The position numbers and the translations under genes were made by a program. From positions 686,001 to 750,000 of the forward strand of contig NZ_JAHBZI010000002.1 in the NCBI RefSeq assembly GCF_019635515.1: DNA of 64,000 nucleotides, in the 5' to 3' direction. Every line of letters begins with the position of its first letter. The first letter of the stretch is position 1. Source of the DNA: Sphingomonas sp. GTDB taxonomy: Bacteria > Pseudomonadota > Alphaproteobacteria > Sphingomonadales > Sphingomonadaceae. Positions 40,047 to 49,967 of the stretch are shown here, in pieces. The notes beneath the pieces are model-generated. The model did not search any database and was not told the DNA's origin. It saw nothing but the letters and a program-made list of their open reading frames with translations.

Positions 40047-40378
40047 ACACGCTTTCCACCCATGTCCTCGACACGATGCACGGCCGCCCCGCCGCTGGCC
40101 TCGCGCTGACGCTGAGCGGCGCGCAGGGCGAGATCGCGCGCGGCGTCACCAATCAGGATGGCCGCTGCCCCGATCTGCTGCCGGAGGCGCTGGCGGCGGG
40201 GCGCTACGCGCTGCGCTTCTCGGTCGCCGCTTACTTTCGCGCGCAGGGGGTCGATCTGCCCGATCCGCCCTTTCTCGACGAAGTGACGATAGACTTCGGC
40301 ATGGCCGATGATGGCGGCCATTATCATGTGCCGCTGCTGGTCTCGCCGTTCAGCTACTCGACCTACCGGGGCAGTTGA
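40043..40378 (+). CDS. uraH: 5-hydroxyisourate hydrolase
   Basis: Transthyretin-like enzyme that hydrolyses 5-hydroxyisourate to OHCU. The 111 residues show the N-terminal STHVLDTMHGRPA, the central RYALRFSVAAYF and the diagnostic C-terminus HYHVPLLVSPFSYSTYRGS. Length and catalytic His, Arg and YRGS residues are standard. ATG overlaps the GIY-YIG stop; its own stop overlaps the puuD start by one base (TGATG). Confidence 0.96.
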   Translation: MNTLSTHVLDTMHGRPAAGLALTLSGAQGEIARGVTNQDGRCPDLLPEALAAGRYALRFSVAAYFRAQGVDLPDPPFLDEVTIDFGMADDGGHYHVPLLVSPFSYSTYRGS

Positions 40379-41552
40379 TGGGCGGGTTCGATCTTTGGGA
40401 GTGGCTCAACCTCGCGATCCGCTGGCTGCATCTGACCGCCGGCATCGCCTGGATCGGCGCGTCCTTTCATTTCATTGGCCTGGACCTTCGCCTCAAAAAG
40501 CCGCGCAAGGGCGACGCCTCGGGTGAAGATTGGGCGGTGCATGGCGGCGGTTTCTACCACAGCCAGAAATATATGGTCGCCCCCGCCGAGATGCCCGAGA
40601 CGCTCCACTGGTCCAAATGGGAAGCCTATTGGACGTGGATCAGCGGTTTCTCGCTGCTGGTGCTGGTCTATTATGTCGGCGCGAAGAGCTTCCTGATCGA
40701 TCCCGAAAAGGTCGCGCTGAGCCCGGCGGCGGGGATCGCGATCGGGCTGGCGTCGCTGGCGTCGGGCTGGGTGATCTACGATCTGCTGTGCCGCTCGTCG
40801 CTGCGATCGAGCAACCTGGTGCTCGGCATCTGCTGGTTCCTGTGCCTGCTCTTCGCGGCCTATGCGCTCAACAGCGTCTTCACCGCGCGCGGCGCCTATC
40901 TCCATGTCGGCGCGATCATCGGCACGGTGATGGTCGGCAACGTCTTCTTCGTGATCATCCCCAATCAGAAGAAGGTGGTCGCCGATCTTGTCGCCGGGCG
41001 CACGCCCGATCCGGCACTTGGCGCGGCTGCCAAGCAGCGCTCGCTCCACAATAATTACATGACGCTGCCGGTGCTGTTCATCATGATCAGCCACCATTAT
41101 CCGATGACCTATGGCGCCGAGCGGCCGTGGCTGGTGCTGGCGCTGCTCGGGCTGACCGGGGTAGCCGTGCGTCATGTCTTCAACCTGCGGCACCGCGCGC
41201 AATCGACGACCCATGCGATCGCGGTGGCGGCGCTGATGGCGCTGGTCAGCGTCACCTATGTGTCGATGGAGAAGGGCGGCGGGGTGGCGGCGCAGGCGGT
41301 GCCCTTTGCCGAGGTCCAGCCGCTGATCGCCAGACATTGCGCGGGGTGCCACAGCGCCAAGCCGACGCATCCCGGATTCCCGGTCGCGCCTCTCGGCCTC
41401 AAGCTCGACAGCTATGCGCAGGCCAAGGCGGCGGCCCCGCGGATCAAGGCGATGGCAGTCGATTCCGAGATCATGCCGCTGGGCAATGACACCGCCATGA
41501 CCAAGGAGGAGCGCGCCAAGCTGGGCGCGTGGATCGCATCGGGAACGCCGCA

Positions 41553-41556
<4 letters not shown>
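40378..41556 (+). CDS. puuD: urate hydroxylase PuuD (membrane protein with cytochrome c domain)
   Basis: Membrane-bound urate oxidase that makes 5-hydroxyisourate and passes electrons to the respiratory chain. The 392 residues include about eight transmembrane segments starting WLNLAIRWLHLTAGIAWIGASFHFI, then SQKYMVAP and HWSKWEAYWTW. A C-terminal periplasmic cytochrome c domain carries the haem motif CAGCH at about residue 320 and a distal Met (EIMPLGN). ATG 40378 is preferred over TTG 40375. The stop overlaps xdhA (ATGA). Confidence 0.95.
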
Positions 41557-42864
<1,308 letters not shown>

Positions 42865-42872
<8 letters not shown>

Positions 42873-45138
42873 GGTGCATAGGCCCCATCCGCATGACAGC
42901 GCCGCGCTGCACGTCGCGGGTGCCGCCACCTATGTCGATGATCTGCCCGAGCCGCCGGACCTGCTCCACCTCGCCTTCGGTCATGCGCGTGACGGCCATG
43001 CGACGCTGCTCGGCCTCGATCTGGACGCGGTGAAAGCCTGCCCCGGCGTGGTCGCGGTGTTCACCGCCGCCGATATTCCCGGCGAGAATAATGTCGGTCC
43101 GGTCCAGCATGACGACCGGCTGCTCGCGGACGGCGAGATCCTCTATCCCGGCCAGCCGCTGTTCCTCGTCGCCGCCACCAGCACGCGCGCGGCGCGGCGA
43201 GCGGCGCGGCTGGCGAAGGTCGCGGCCGAGCCGCGCCCGGCGCTGGTCACCATTGCCGATGCGCTGGCGGCGGGATCGCAGATCGAGGCCAGCCAGTTCA
43301 TGGGGCGTGGCGATGCCGATGCCGCGATCCGTGCGGCACCGCGCCGGGTCACCGGCAGGTTCGAAATGGGCGGGCAGGAGCATTTCTATCTTGAGGGTCA
43401 GGCCGCGCTGGCGACGCCGGGCGAGCAGGGCCAGATCCATATCCTTTGCTCGACCCAGCACCCCAGCGAGGTCCAGCATCTCGTCGCGCACCTGCTCGGC
43501 CGCGATCATGCCGATATTACCGTCGAGATTCGCCGGATGGGCGGCGCGTTCGGCGGCAAGGAGACCCAGGCCGCGCCGTTCGCGGCGGCGTGCGCTTTGG
43601 TCACGGCGAAGACCGGACGCCCCGCCAAGTTCCGGGCCGATCGCGACGACGACATGGCCTTTACCGGCAAGCGCCACGATTTCACCGCCCATTACGATGT
43701 CGGCTGCGACGAGGAAGGCCGCATCCAGGGCATCCGCATCGAGCTCGCGTCGCGCTGCGGCGCCACCACCGATCTGTCGCCGGCGATCAACGATCGGGCG
43801 ATGTTCCATGCCGACAATTGCTATTTCCTGCCGGCGGTCGAGATCGTCAGCCACCGGCTCAAGACGCATACCTGCTCGAACACCGCCTTTCGCGGGTTCG
43901 GCGGCCCGCAGGGGATGATCGTGATCGAGCGGGCGATGGACGCGATCGCCGCAGCGCTGGGCCGCGATTCGCTCGAAGTGCGCCGCGCCAATCTCTATGG
44001 GCCGGGCCGCGACGTCACGCCCTATGACATGACCGTCGAGGACAATGTCGCGCCGGAGATCATCGCCGAACTGGCCGAGCGCACCGACTATGCCGGGCGG
44101 CGGGCGGCGGTGGCGGCGTTCAACGCCTCGCACGCTGTCCGCAAGCGCGGCCTTGCGCTGACGCCGGTCAAGTTCGGGATCAGCTTCACCACCACCCATC
44201 TCAACCAGGCGGGCGCGCTGGTGCTGGTCTATGCCGATGGCTCGATCCAGCTCAACCATGGCGGCACCGAGATGGGGCAGGGGCTGCACATCAAGGTGGC
44301 GCAGGTGGTGGCGGACCTGTTCGCGGTGCCGATCGCCAAGGTGCGCGTCACCGCGACGCGGACCGACAAAGTGCCCAACACTTCGGCGACCGCGGCATCT
44401 TCGGGCGCCGATATGAACGGTATGGCGGCGTTCAACGCGGCGATGACCATCCGCGAGCGGATGGCGGCATTCGCCGTGGAGCAGTTGGGCGGCGAGGCGG
44501 AATTCACGGCCGATGGCGTGGTGGCGGGCGGGCGGACCATCCCCTTCGCCGATTTCTGCCGCATGGCGCATATGGGCCGGGTGTCGCTATCGGCGACCGG
44601 CTTCTACGCGACGCCCAAAATCCATTACGACCGCGCCAGCCATAGCGGGCGGCCGTTCCTTTACTTCGCCTATGGCGCGGCGCTGAGCGAAGTCGAGATC
44701 GACACGCTGACCGGCGAGAACCGCGTGGTCTCGGTCGATATCCTCCACGATGTCGGCCGCTCGCTGAATCCGGCGATCGATCTTGGGCAGATCGAAGGCG
44801 GCTTCATCCAGGCGATGGGCTGGCTGACCACCGAGGAACTGGTGTTCGACGACCGGGGGCGGCTGCTGACCCATGCCCCCTCGACCTACAAGATTCCCAC
44901 CGCCAACGACCGGCCCGAGATGCGGATCGCGATCTGGGAAGCGGGCCGCAATCACGAGGCGACGATCCACCGCTCCAAGGCGGTGGGCGAGCCGCCGTTC
45001 ATGCTGGCGATCTCGGTCTTCTCGGCGCTGACCGAGGCGGTGGCGGCAGCGGCGCCGGGCAAGGGCTTCCCCCAGCTGGATGCGCCCGCCACGCCCGAGC
45101 GCATCCTGGCGGCGGTCGAGGAACTGCGCGGGCGATGA
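42865..45138 (+). CDS. xdhB: xanthine dehydrogenase molybdopterin-binding subunit
   Basis: Catalytic molybdenum subunit that oxidises hypoxanthine and xanthine to urate. The 757 residues carry HVAGAATYVDDLPEPP, EGQAALA, RRMGGAFGGKETQA, the substrate-site NTAFRGFGGPQGM, GGTEMGQGLH and the active-site Glu region GEPPFMLAISVF. All expected motifs are present at normal length. ATG at 42865 lies within the end of xdhA; ATGA overlap with xdhC. Confidence 0.96.
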
Positions 45139-46058
45139 GTTGGGCTGGTTTTGCGCGTGCCGCCCTGGCGGCGGAGCCGGTGGCTCTGGTCACCGTCCTT
45201 GCCACCGAAGGCTCGGCGCCGCGCGGGCCGGGCGCGCGGATGGTGGTAACCGCCGGCTGCCAGCACGGCACGATCGGTGGCGGTGCGCTCGAGCATCAGG
45301 CGGCGGCGCAAGCGCGCGCGATCCTTGGCCTGCCGCCGGGAAGCTGGCGGGTGCAGGATTATCCGCTTGGGCCGCTGCTCGGCCAATGCTGTGGCGGGCG
45401 GGTTCGGCTGCTGGTCGAGCGGCTGGCGGAGGTCATTGAGGAACCTGCGATCATCACTTTAGGAGGCACTATCCAACGTATCCGGCTTCCCGGCGAAGGC
45501 CGGGACCCAGCATCGGAGGTTTCCCAACTGGACCCCGGCGTTCGCCGGGGAGCCATTTCGGCAAGGGGGCCATTGCCAGTTTCAGGGAACTCGTTCGCAG
45601 AGCCTACTGAAACCGACGCCATGCCGCTGTTCCTGTTCGGCGCAGGCCATGTCGGGCAGGCGATCGCCGCGCGGGCGCAGGGCCTGCCGCTGCATCTGGC
45701 CTGGTTCGATACGCGGCCCGAAGCCGCAGAGACGCCGGGGGTGGTTCTGGCCAATGAGGATGAGATGGTCGCTTGCGCAGGCGAAGCGCCCGCCGATGCG
45801 GCGGTGGTGATTCTTACCCATGACCATGGGCTCGATTACCGCCTCACCGAAGCGGCGCTCGGCAGCCCGGCGCATTTTGTCGGGCTGATCGGTTCGCAGA
45901 CCAAGCGCGCGCGATTCGTGTCGCGGCTAGACAAGGCTGGTATCGATGCGGGCCGGCTGACCTGCCCGATCGGGCTGGCCGGGATCGATGGCAAGGAGCC
46001 CGAGGTGATCGCCATCGCCACCCTCGCGCAATTGCTGACGCTGAGGCAGGCGGCATGA
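45135..46058 (+). CDS. xdhC: xanthine dehydrogenase accessory protein XdhC with an in-frame repeat insert
   Basis: Loads sulfurated molybdenum cofactor into xanthine dehydrogenase. The 307 residues have the N-terminal XdhC/CoxI domain (VALVTVLATEGSAPRGPGARM, GTIGGGALEHQA, QCCGGRV) and a C-terminal Rossmann domain (PLFLFGAGHVGQAIA, THDHGLDYRLTEAAL, FVGLIGSQTKRARF). Between them, residues ~113-160 are not conserved. Much of this linker (RLPGEGRDPASEVS and QLDPGVRRGA) is encoded by a palindromic repeat (45483-45554) that preserves the frame. Overlaps xdhB and guaD by ATGA. Confidence 0.92.
   Translation: MSWAGFARAALAAEPVALVTVLATEGSAPRGPGARMVVTAGCQHGTIGGGALEHQAAAQARAILGLPPGSWRVQDYPLGPLLGQCCGGRVRLLVERLAEVIEEPAIITLGGTIQRIRLPGEGRDPASEVSQLDPGVRRGAISARGPLPVSGNSFAEPTETDAMPLFLFGAGHVGQAIAARAQGLPLHLAWFDTRPEAAETPGVVLANEDEMVACAGEAPADAAVVILTHDHGLDYRLTEAALGSPAHFVGLIGSQTKRARFVSRLDKAGIDAGRLTCPIGLAGIDGKEPEVIAIATLAQLLTLRQAA
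45483..45554. repeat. paired-palindrome repeat inside xdhC
   Basis: CGGCTTCCCGGC-GAAG-GCCGGG followed by ACCCAG, and after about 20 nt CTGGACCCCGGC-GTTC-GCCGGGGAGCC. It matches the arms at 14983-15008 and 15061-15086. It is translated in frame between the two XdhC domains. Confidence 0.75.
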
Positions 46059-47299
46059 AGGCGTTTCGCGGCGAGATATTGAGCGTGCCGGAAGAGGGCG
46101 ATGTCCGCCACTATCCGGACGGGCTGCTGTTGGTCGAAGATGGGATCGTCACGTCGTGCGGGCCCTATGCCGATCCCGGCGTCCCCGTTGAAAAGCTCGA
46201 TGGGATCACCGTCCCCGGCTTCATCGATTCGCACATCCATTATCCGCAGACCGAGCGGATCGCCTCGCATGGCGAGCAATTGCTGCAATGGCTTGAGCGG
46301 CACATTTTTCCGGCGGAGCAGGCATTCGCCGACATGGATCACGCGGCGGCGATCGCGGCGTTCTTCCTCGACGAATTGCTGCGCAACGGCACGACCAGCG
46401 CGCTGGTGTTCGCGACGGTGCACACGCAATCGGTCGATGCCCTGTTCGAAGCGGCGCTGACGCGCGACATGCGGATCGTATCGGGCAAGGTGCTGATGGA
46501 TCTCGGCCCGCCGGGCCTGCGCGACACGCCGGAAAGCGGCCGTGCGGACAGCGAGGCGCTGATCGCCAGATGGCGGGGCAAGGGCCGGCTCGGTTATGCG
46601 GTGACGCCGCGTTTCGCGCTGACCTCCAGCGACGAGCAGCTGGCCGAGGCGAGCGCATTGCTGGCGGCGCATCCCGATGTGCTGATGCACACGCATCTCT
46701 CCGAGAACCAGGGCGAGATCGCTGTGGTCGCCGAGCGTTTTCCCGACGCGGCCGACTATCTCGATGTCTATGACCGCTTCGGACTGGTCGGCCCGCGATC
46801 GGTGTTCGCGCATTGCGTGCATATGAGCGAGCGGGCGATGGAGCGGATGGCCGAAGCGGGGGCGGGGATTGCCTTTTGCCCGACCAGCAACCTGTTCCTC
46901 GGCTCCGGCCTGTTCGATCTGGCGCAGCGCGACCGGCACGGCGTCAAGCTCGGCATGGGGACCGATATCGGCGCGGGGACGAGTTTCTCGCTGCTCCATA
47001 CGCTCGGCGAGGCGTACAAGGTCTGCCAGTTGCGCGGGGTTTCGCTCGATCCCTTCCGGGCGCTGCATCTGGCGACGGCGGGGAGCGCGCGGGTGATGGG
47101 CATCGCCGACAAGGTGGGGGCGCTGCTGCCGGGTCAGGAGGCCGACTTCGTGGTGCTCGATCCCGCCGCGACACCGCTGCTGGCACGGCGGACCAAGGGC
47201 GCGTCGATCCACGACAAGCTGTTCGCGCTGCAGGTATTGGGCGACGACCGGGCGGTGGCCGCGACCTATCTGCGCGGCAAGCTGGCATATGCGCGCTAG
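46055..47299 (+). CDS. guaD: guanine deaminase
   Basis: Zinc amidohydrolase that converts guanine to xanthine, the entry to the pathway. The 414 residues show the metal site IDSHIHYPQTER, then FFLDELLRNGTTSALVF, the His of HTHLSENQGEI, AHCVHMSE and the Asp of GMGTDIGAGTS. Normal length. It is the last gene of the overlapping purine operon and converges on the HAD gene with a 4-nt overlap of stops. Confidence 0.94.
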   Translation: MKAFRGEILSVPEEGDVRHYPDGLLLVEDGIVTSCGPYADPGVPVEKLDGITVPGFIDSHIHYPQTERIASHGEQLLQWLERHIFPAEQAFADMDHAAAIAAFFLDELLRNGTTSALVFATVHTQSVDALFEAALTRDMRIVSGKVLMDLGPPGLRDTPESGRADSEALIARWRGKGRLGYAVTPRFALTSSDEQLAEASALLAAHPDVLMHTHLSENQGEIAVVAERFPDAADYLDVYDRFGLVGPRSVFAHCVHMSERAMERMAEAGAGIAFCPTSNLFLGSGLFDLAQRDRHGVKLGMGTDIGAGTSFSLLHTLGEAYKVCQLRGVSLDPFRALHLATAGSARVMGIADKVGALLPGQEADFVVLDPAATPLLARRTKGASIHDKLFALQVLGDDRAVAATYLRGKLAYAR

Positions 47300-47988
47300 G
47301 CGATCGCGTCGATCCAGCCGGGTAATTCGGCGAGGCTGGTGAGCTGACGGAGACGCGGATGCTCGGGTGCGTCGGCCGCCTCGTGCGACCAGACCAGCTC
47401 GTGCGGCACGAACGCGGCCCAGGCGCCGGATGCAAGCGCGGGGAGGATATCCGAGCGCATCGAATCGCCGGCCATCAACGCGCGATCGGCCGGTACGCCG
47501 TGCGCGGCGAAGACGCGGGTGAAGGTCTCGGGCCGCTTGTCGCTGACGATCTCTATGCCTGCGAAGCGCTCGCCCAGCCCGGAGGCGGCGAGCTTGCTTT
47601 CCTGGTGGAGCAGATCGCCCTTGGTGACGAGAACCAAGGGAGCGCGCTCGGCCAGCGCTTCCAGCGTTTCTTCCACGCCCGGCAGCAGTTCGACCGGATG
47701 CGCGAGCAATTGGCGGCCCGCGGCGAGGATCTCGGGAATGGCATTGCGCGGCAGTGCGTCGCCGCAAATCTCGATCGCGGCTTCGATCATCGAGAGTGTG
47801 AAGCCCTTGGCACCATAGCCATAGGTGGGAAGGTTGCGGCTCTCGATCGCGTTGAGGCGGGTGCGGACGGCATCGCTCCCGGCAAAGGGCGCGAGCATCC
47901 GGTGCAGCGCGTCTTCGGCGGCCTCGAAATGGCGCATATTGTGCCAGAGCGTATCGTCGGCATCGAGGCAGATCAGTTGAATCGGCAT
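47296..47988 (-). CDS. HAD-superfamily hydrolase
   Basis: A 230-residue phosphatase-like protein with the four HAD motifs: nucleophile Asp in LICLDADDTLWH, the Thr of LVTKGD, Lys in SDKRPE, and the acidic MAGDSMRSDI. The helical cap is of the type found in nucleotidases (YjjG/PynA-like). Its position after the purine locus would suit a nucleotide phosphatase, but the substrate is not readable. Confidence 0.85.
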   Translation of the reverse strand: MPIQLICLDADDTLWHNMRHFEAAEDALHRMLAPFAGSDAVRTRLNAIESRNLPTYGYGAKGFTLSMIEAAIEICGDALPRNAIPEILAAGRQLLAHPVELLPGVEETLEALAERAPLVLVTKGDLLHQESKLAASGLGERFAGIEIVSDKRPETFTRVFAAHGVPADRALMAGDSMRSDILPALASGAWAAFVPHELVWSHEAADAPEHPRLRQLTSLAELPGWIDAIA

Positions 47989-48025
47989 GGACGCGGTCTT
48001 AGCGCGCGCGGCGGGAAGCGACAGG

Positions 48026-48106
48026 TCAAACCGTCGCGTTCCAGACGCTGAGCATGACCAGCAGCGGGAAACCCGCCAGCACGATGGTCAGGAAGTTCCT
48101 GAGCAT
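48026..48106 (-). CDS. 26-residue membrane peptide (small ORF)
   Basis: ATG at 48106 is preceded by GGAGA at a good spacing (about 7 nt). The frame MLRNFLTIVLAGFPLLVMLSV... ends with a short polar tail (WNATV). It is almost entirely one transmembrane helix. Too short for routine gene calling. It lies between the outer-membrane barrel gene and the HAD gene, on the same strand as both. Translation is plausible but unproven. Confidence 0.45.
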   Translation of the reverse strand: MLRNFLTIVLAGFPLLVMLSVWNATV

Positions 48107-48178
48107 GGTGGTTCTCCGAAAAGGGGTGGGGCGACGCCGAGTAAACGCCGCCCCACCCGGGGATACTGAGCGAGGGGC

Positions 48179-48772
48179 TCAGAAGCGGTAGCCGATGCCG
48201 ACCAGCGCCTGGTGACGCGACACGTCGTTGCCGTAGTCGGTGTAGCGATATTCGGCCTTGGCGTAGATCTTGTCGGTGATCATGTGCTCGATGCCCGCGC
48301 CGATGCGCCAGCCGTCTTCGTTGCTGCGCACGTTGGTCACGGTGTTGCCCGTCGTGCCGCCGATCACGGCGCGGACATTGTACTGGCTGTTGGCGTAGCC
48401 GCCCTTCGCATAGAGGAAGGTCTTGTCGCCGATCTTGGCGCCGGCGCGCAGCGAGACGCCCAGGTCGCGGCCGGTGGTGATGCGGTAGCTGCTGGTGCCG
48501 GCCGCATAGCGGTTATCGCCCGAGGCGAGGAAACCGGCATCGGCTTCCAGACCGACGCGGAAGGTGTTGCCGAGCGCGATGTCGTAGCCGATCGCGCCGC
48601 CGAGGCGGACGCCGTCGAGCGTGTTCGGGGTCGCCGCGACGCCGTCATCGGCGTTGGTCGAATCATAGCCGGCATTCACTTCGACGCGGGGGCCGGTGAA
48701 GTCCTGGGCGCTCGCCTGCTGGGCGAACGAAAGCGCCGAGACGCCGGCGAGGAGGAAAAGAACGGTACGCAT
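48179..48772 (-). CDS. outer-membrane beta-barrel protein
   Basis: A 197-residue small porin-like barrel. The signal peptide (MRTVLFLLAGVSALSF then AQQASAQ) is followed by GPRVEVNAGYDSTN, regular amphipathic strands (VRLGGAIGYDIAL, DLGVSLRAGAKIG, KIYAKAEYRYTDYG) and a terminal HQALVGIGYRF with the C-terminal Phe of outer-membrane proteins. The fold matches the Omp25/OmpA-like barrel family. The start at 48772 is chosen over the ATG three codons upstream because AGGGA is then properly spaced. GCGACGAA motifs lie upstream. Confidence 0.88.
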   Translation of the reverse strand: MRTVLFLLAGVSALSFAQQASAQDFTGPRVEVNAGYDSTNADDGVAATPNTLDGVRLGGAIGYDIALGNTFRVGLEADAGFLASGDNRYAAGTSSYRITTGRDLGVSLRAGAKIGDKTFLYAKGGYANSQYNVRAVIGGTTGNTVTNVRSNEDGWRIGAGIEHMITDKIYAKAEYRYTDYGNDVSRHQALVGIGYRF

Positions 48773-48887
48773 AATTGGCATTCCCTGAATTGTCCGGTCG
48801 ATGCCGGGGTGTGTGAGCGGCCGGAAGCGACCGTCTGGGGCTCGGTTAGGCGGCGGATTCGCGGGCGGCACGCGCCCCGCGACCGGC

Positions 48888-48936
48888 GCGACGAAGCTGC
48901 GGCGAGACCGTTTCGGCGCCGCGACGAAGCGACGAA
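48888..48936. promoter_or_regulatory. three GCGACGAA motifs upstream of the barrel gene
   Basis: GCGACGAA occurs at 48888-48895, 48921-48928 and 48929-48936, the last two abutting. A fourth is at 49136-49143, just past the response-regulator stop, and two inverted copies (54549, 54560) precede the histidine kinase. The recurrence around one signalling locus suggests a regulator binding site. The rest of this gene-free interval (48782-49151) holds only a terminator. Confidence 0.35.
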
Positions 48937-48966
48937 AACGCGGTGCGATCAGGGGTTCGCGAGAGC

Positions 48967-49008
48967 GGAAAACGAAACGGCCACCCGGACGGGTCGTCCG
49001 GGTGGCCG
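48967..49008 (-). terminator. terminator of the kinase-response regulator operon
   Basis: CGGCCACCCGGA (48978-48989) pairs perfectly with TCCGGGTGGCCG (48997-49008) around a 7-nt loop. On the minus strand it is followed by TTTCGTTTTC. It lies about 145 nt beyond the response-regulator stop and before the barrel gene. Confidence 0.75.
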
Positions 49009-49151
49009 CTATGTGGGCGCCGTCTTCTAGGGGGCGACGGGCGCTCGTGCGCCGCCAAGGCCGGGGGATGGCTCGGCGGCGTGCGAACCCTATGCGCGCA
49101 TTTGCGGAGAGTGTCCCCAGCACTGCGACTAGGGTGCGACGAAGCTGCGGT

Positions 49152-49967
49152 TTACAGCTTCAGCCGGTGGCGGACCTCGCTCCAGTGGCGCGGGCCGACG
49201 CGGACGACCGCGCCCGACTTCATCTCCAGCGCCATGTGCCGCCCGATCGCGCTGACGCGCTGGACCGATGCGGGGCGGACGAAGGCCGAGCGATGGACAC
49301 GGATCATGTGCCGGGGATCGAGCCCGTCCTCCAGCGCCGACATGGTCACCCGGATCATGTGGCTGCGCTCGGGCGTGTGGAGCAGGGCGTAATCCTTGGC
49401 CGCCTCGATCCACTCGATCGTGTCGACCGGCACGCGGATCTGCCCGCGCGTGGTGGGGATCCAGAATTCCTCATGATAGTCGCCGCGCAGCGCCGGGGTT
49501 TCGCCCTCGTCGTCCTCATCTTCGAAATCCGCCCGATCGGCGCGGGCGAGGACTGTCGGCGCCTCGGCAAAGGCATTCAGCCGGCGCAACACCGACCGGA
49601 TGCGCGCGAGCAATTCGCGCGGCTCGAACGGCTTCATGACGTAATCGTCGGCGCCGAGTTCGAGGCCGACGACGCGGTCGATGACGTCGCGGCGCGCGGT
49701 CAGCATGACGATACCGAGACTTTCGTATCTGGCACGCAGCCGCCGGGCGATGCTGAAGCCATCCTCTTCGGGCATGGTCACATCGAGGACGACCAGCGCG
49801 GGCACGCGGCGCAGCAGCAGCGTATCGAGCTCTGCGCCGCCGCCAGCCTCGCCGACTTCGACGCCCTGCTCGCGCAGATAGGCGGCGATCGGCTCGCGCA
49901 GATCCTCCTCGTCATCGACCATGATGATATAGGGGGCGGGGGCGGTCTGATCGGGAGCGGTGGTCAT
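49152..49967 (-). CDS. response regulator with LytTR DNA-binding domain
   Basis: A 271-residue response regulator. The receiver domain (~12-130) has the acidic pair in MVDDEEDL, the phospho-acceptor Asp in VVLDVTMPEEDG, Thr in MLTARRD and Lys in MKPFEPRE. An acidic linker (FEDEDDEGE) follows. A C-terminal LytTR domain (~165-271) shows VDTIEWIEAAKDYALLHT and IRVHRSAFVRPASV. Such regulators bind pairs of direct repeats. It overlaps the kinase by 4 nt at its start and is surely its partner. Confidence 0.92.
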   Translation of the reverse strand: MTTAPDQTAPAPYIIMVDDEEDLREPIAAYLREQGVEVGEAGGGAELDTLLLRRVPALVVLDVTMPEEDGFSIARRLRARYESLGIVMLTARRDVIDRVVGLELGADDYVMKPFEPRELLARIRSVLRRLNAFAEAPTVLARADRADFEDEDDEGETPALRGDYHEEFWIPTTRGQIRVPVDTIEWIEAAKDYALLHTPERSHMIRVTMSALEDGLDPRHMIRVHRSAFVRPASVQRVSAIGRHMALEMKSGAVVRVGPRHWSEVRHRLKL

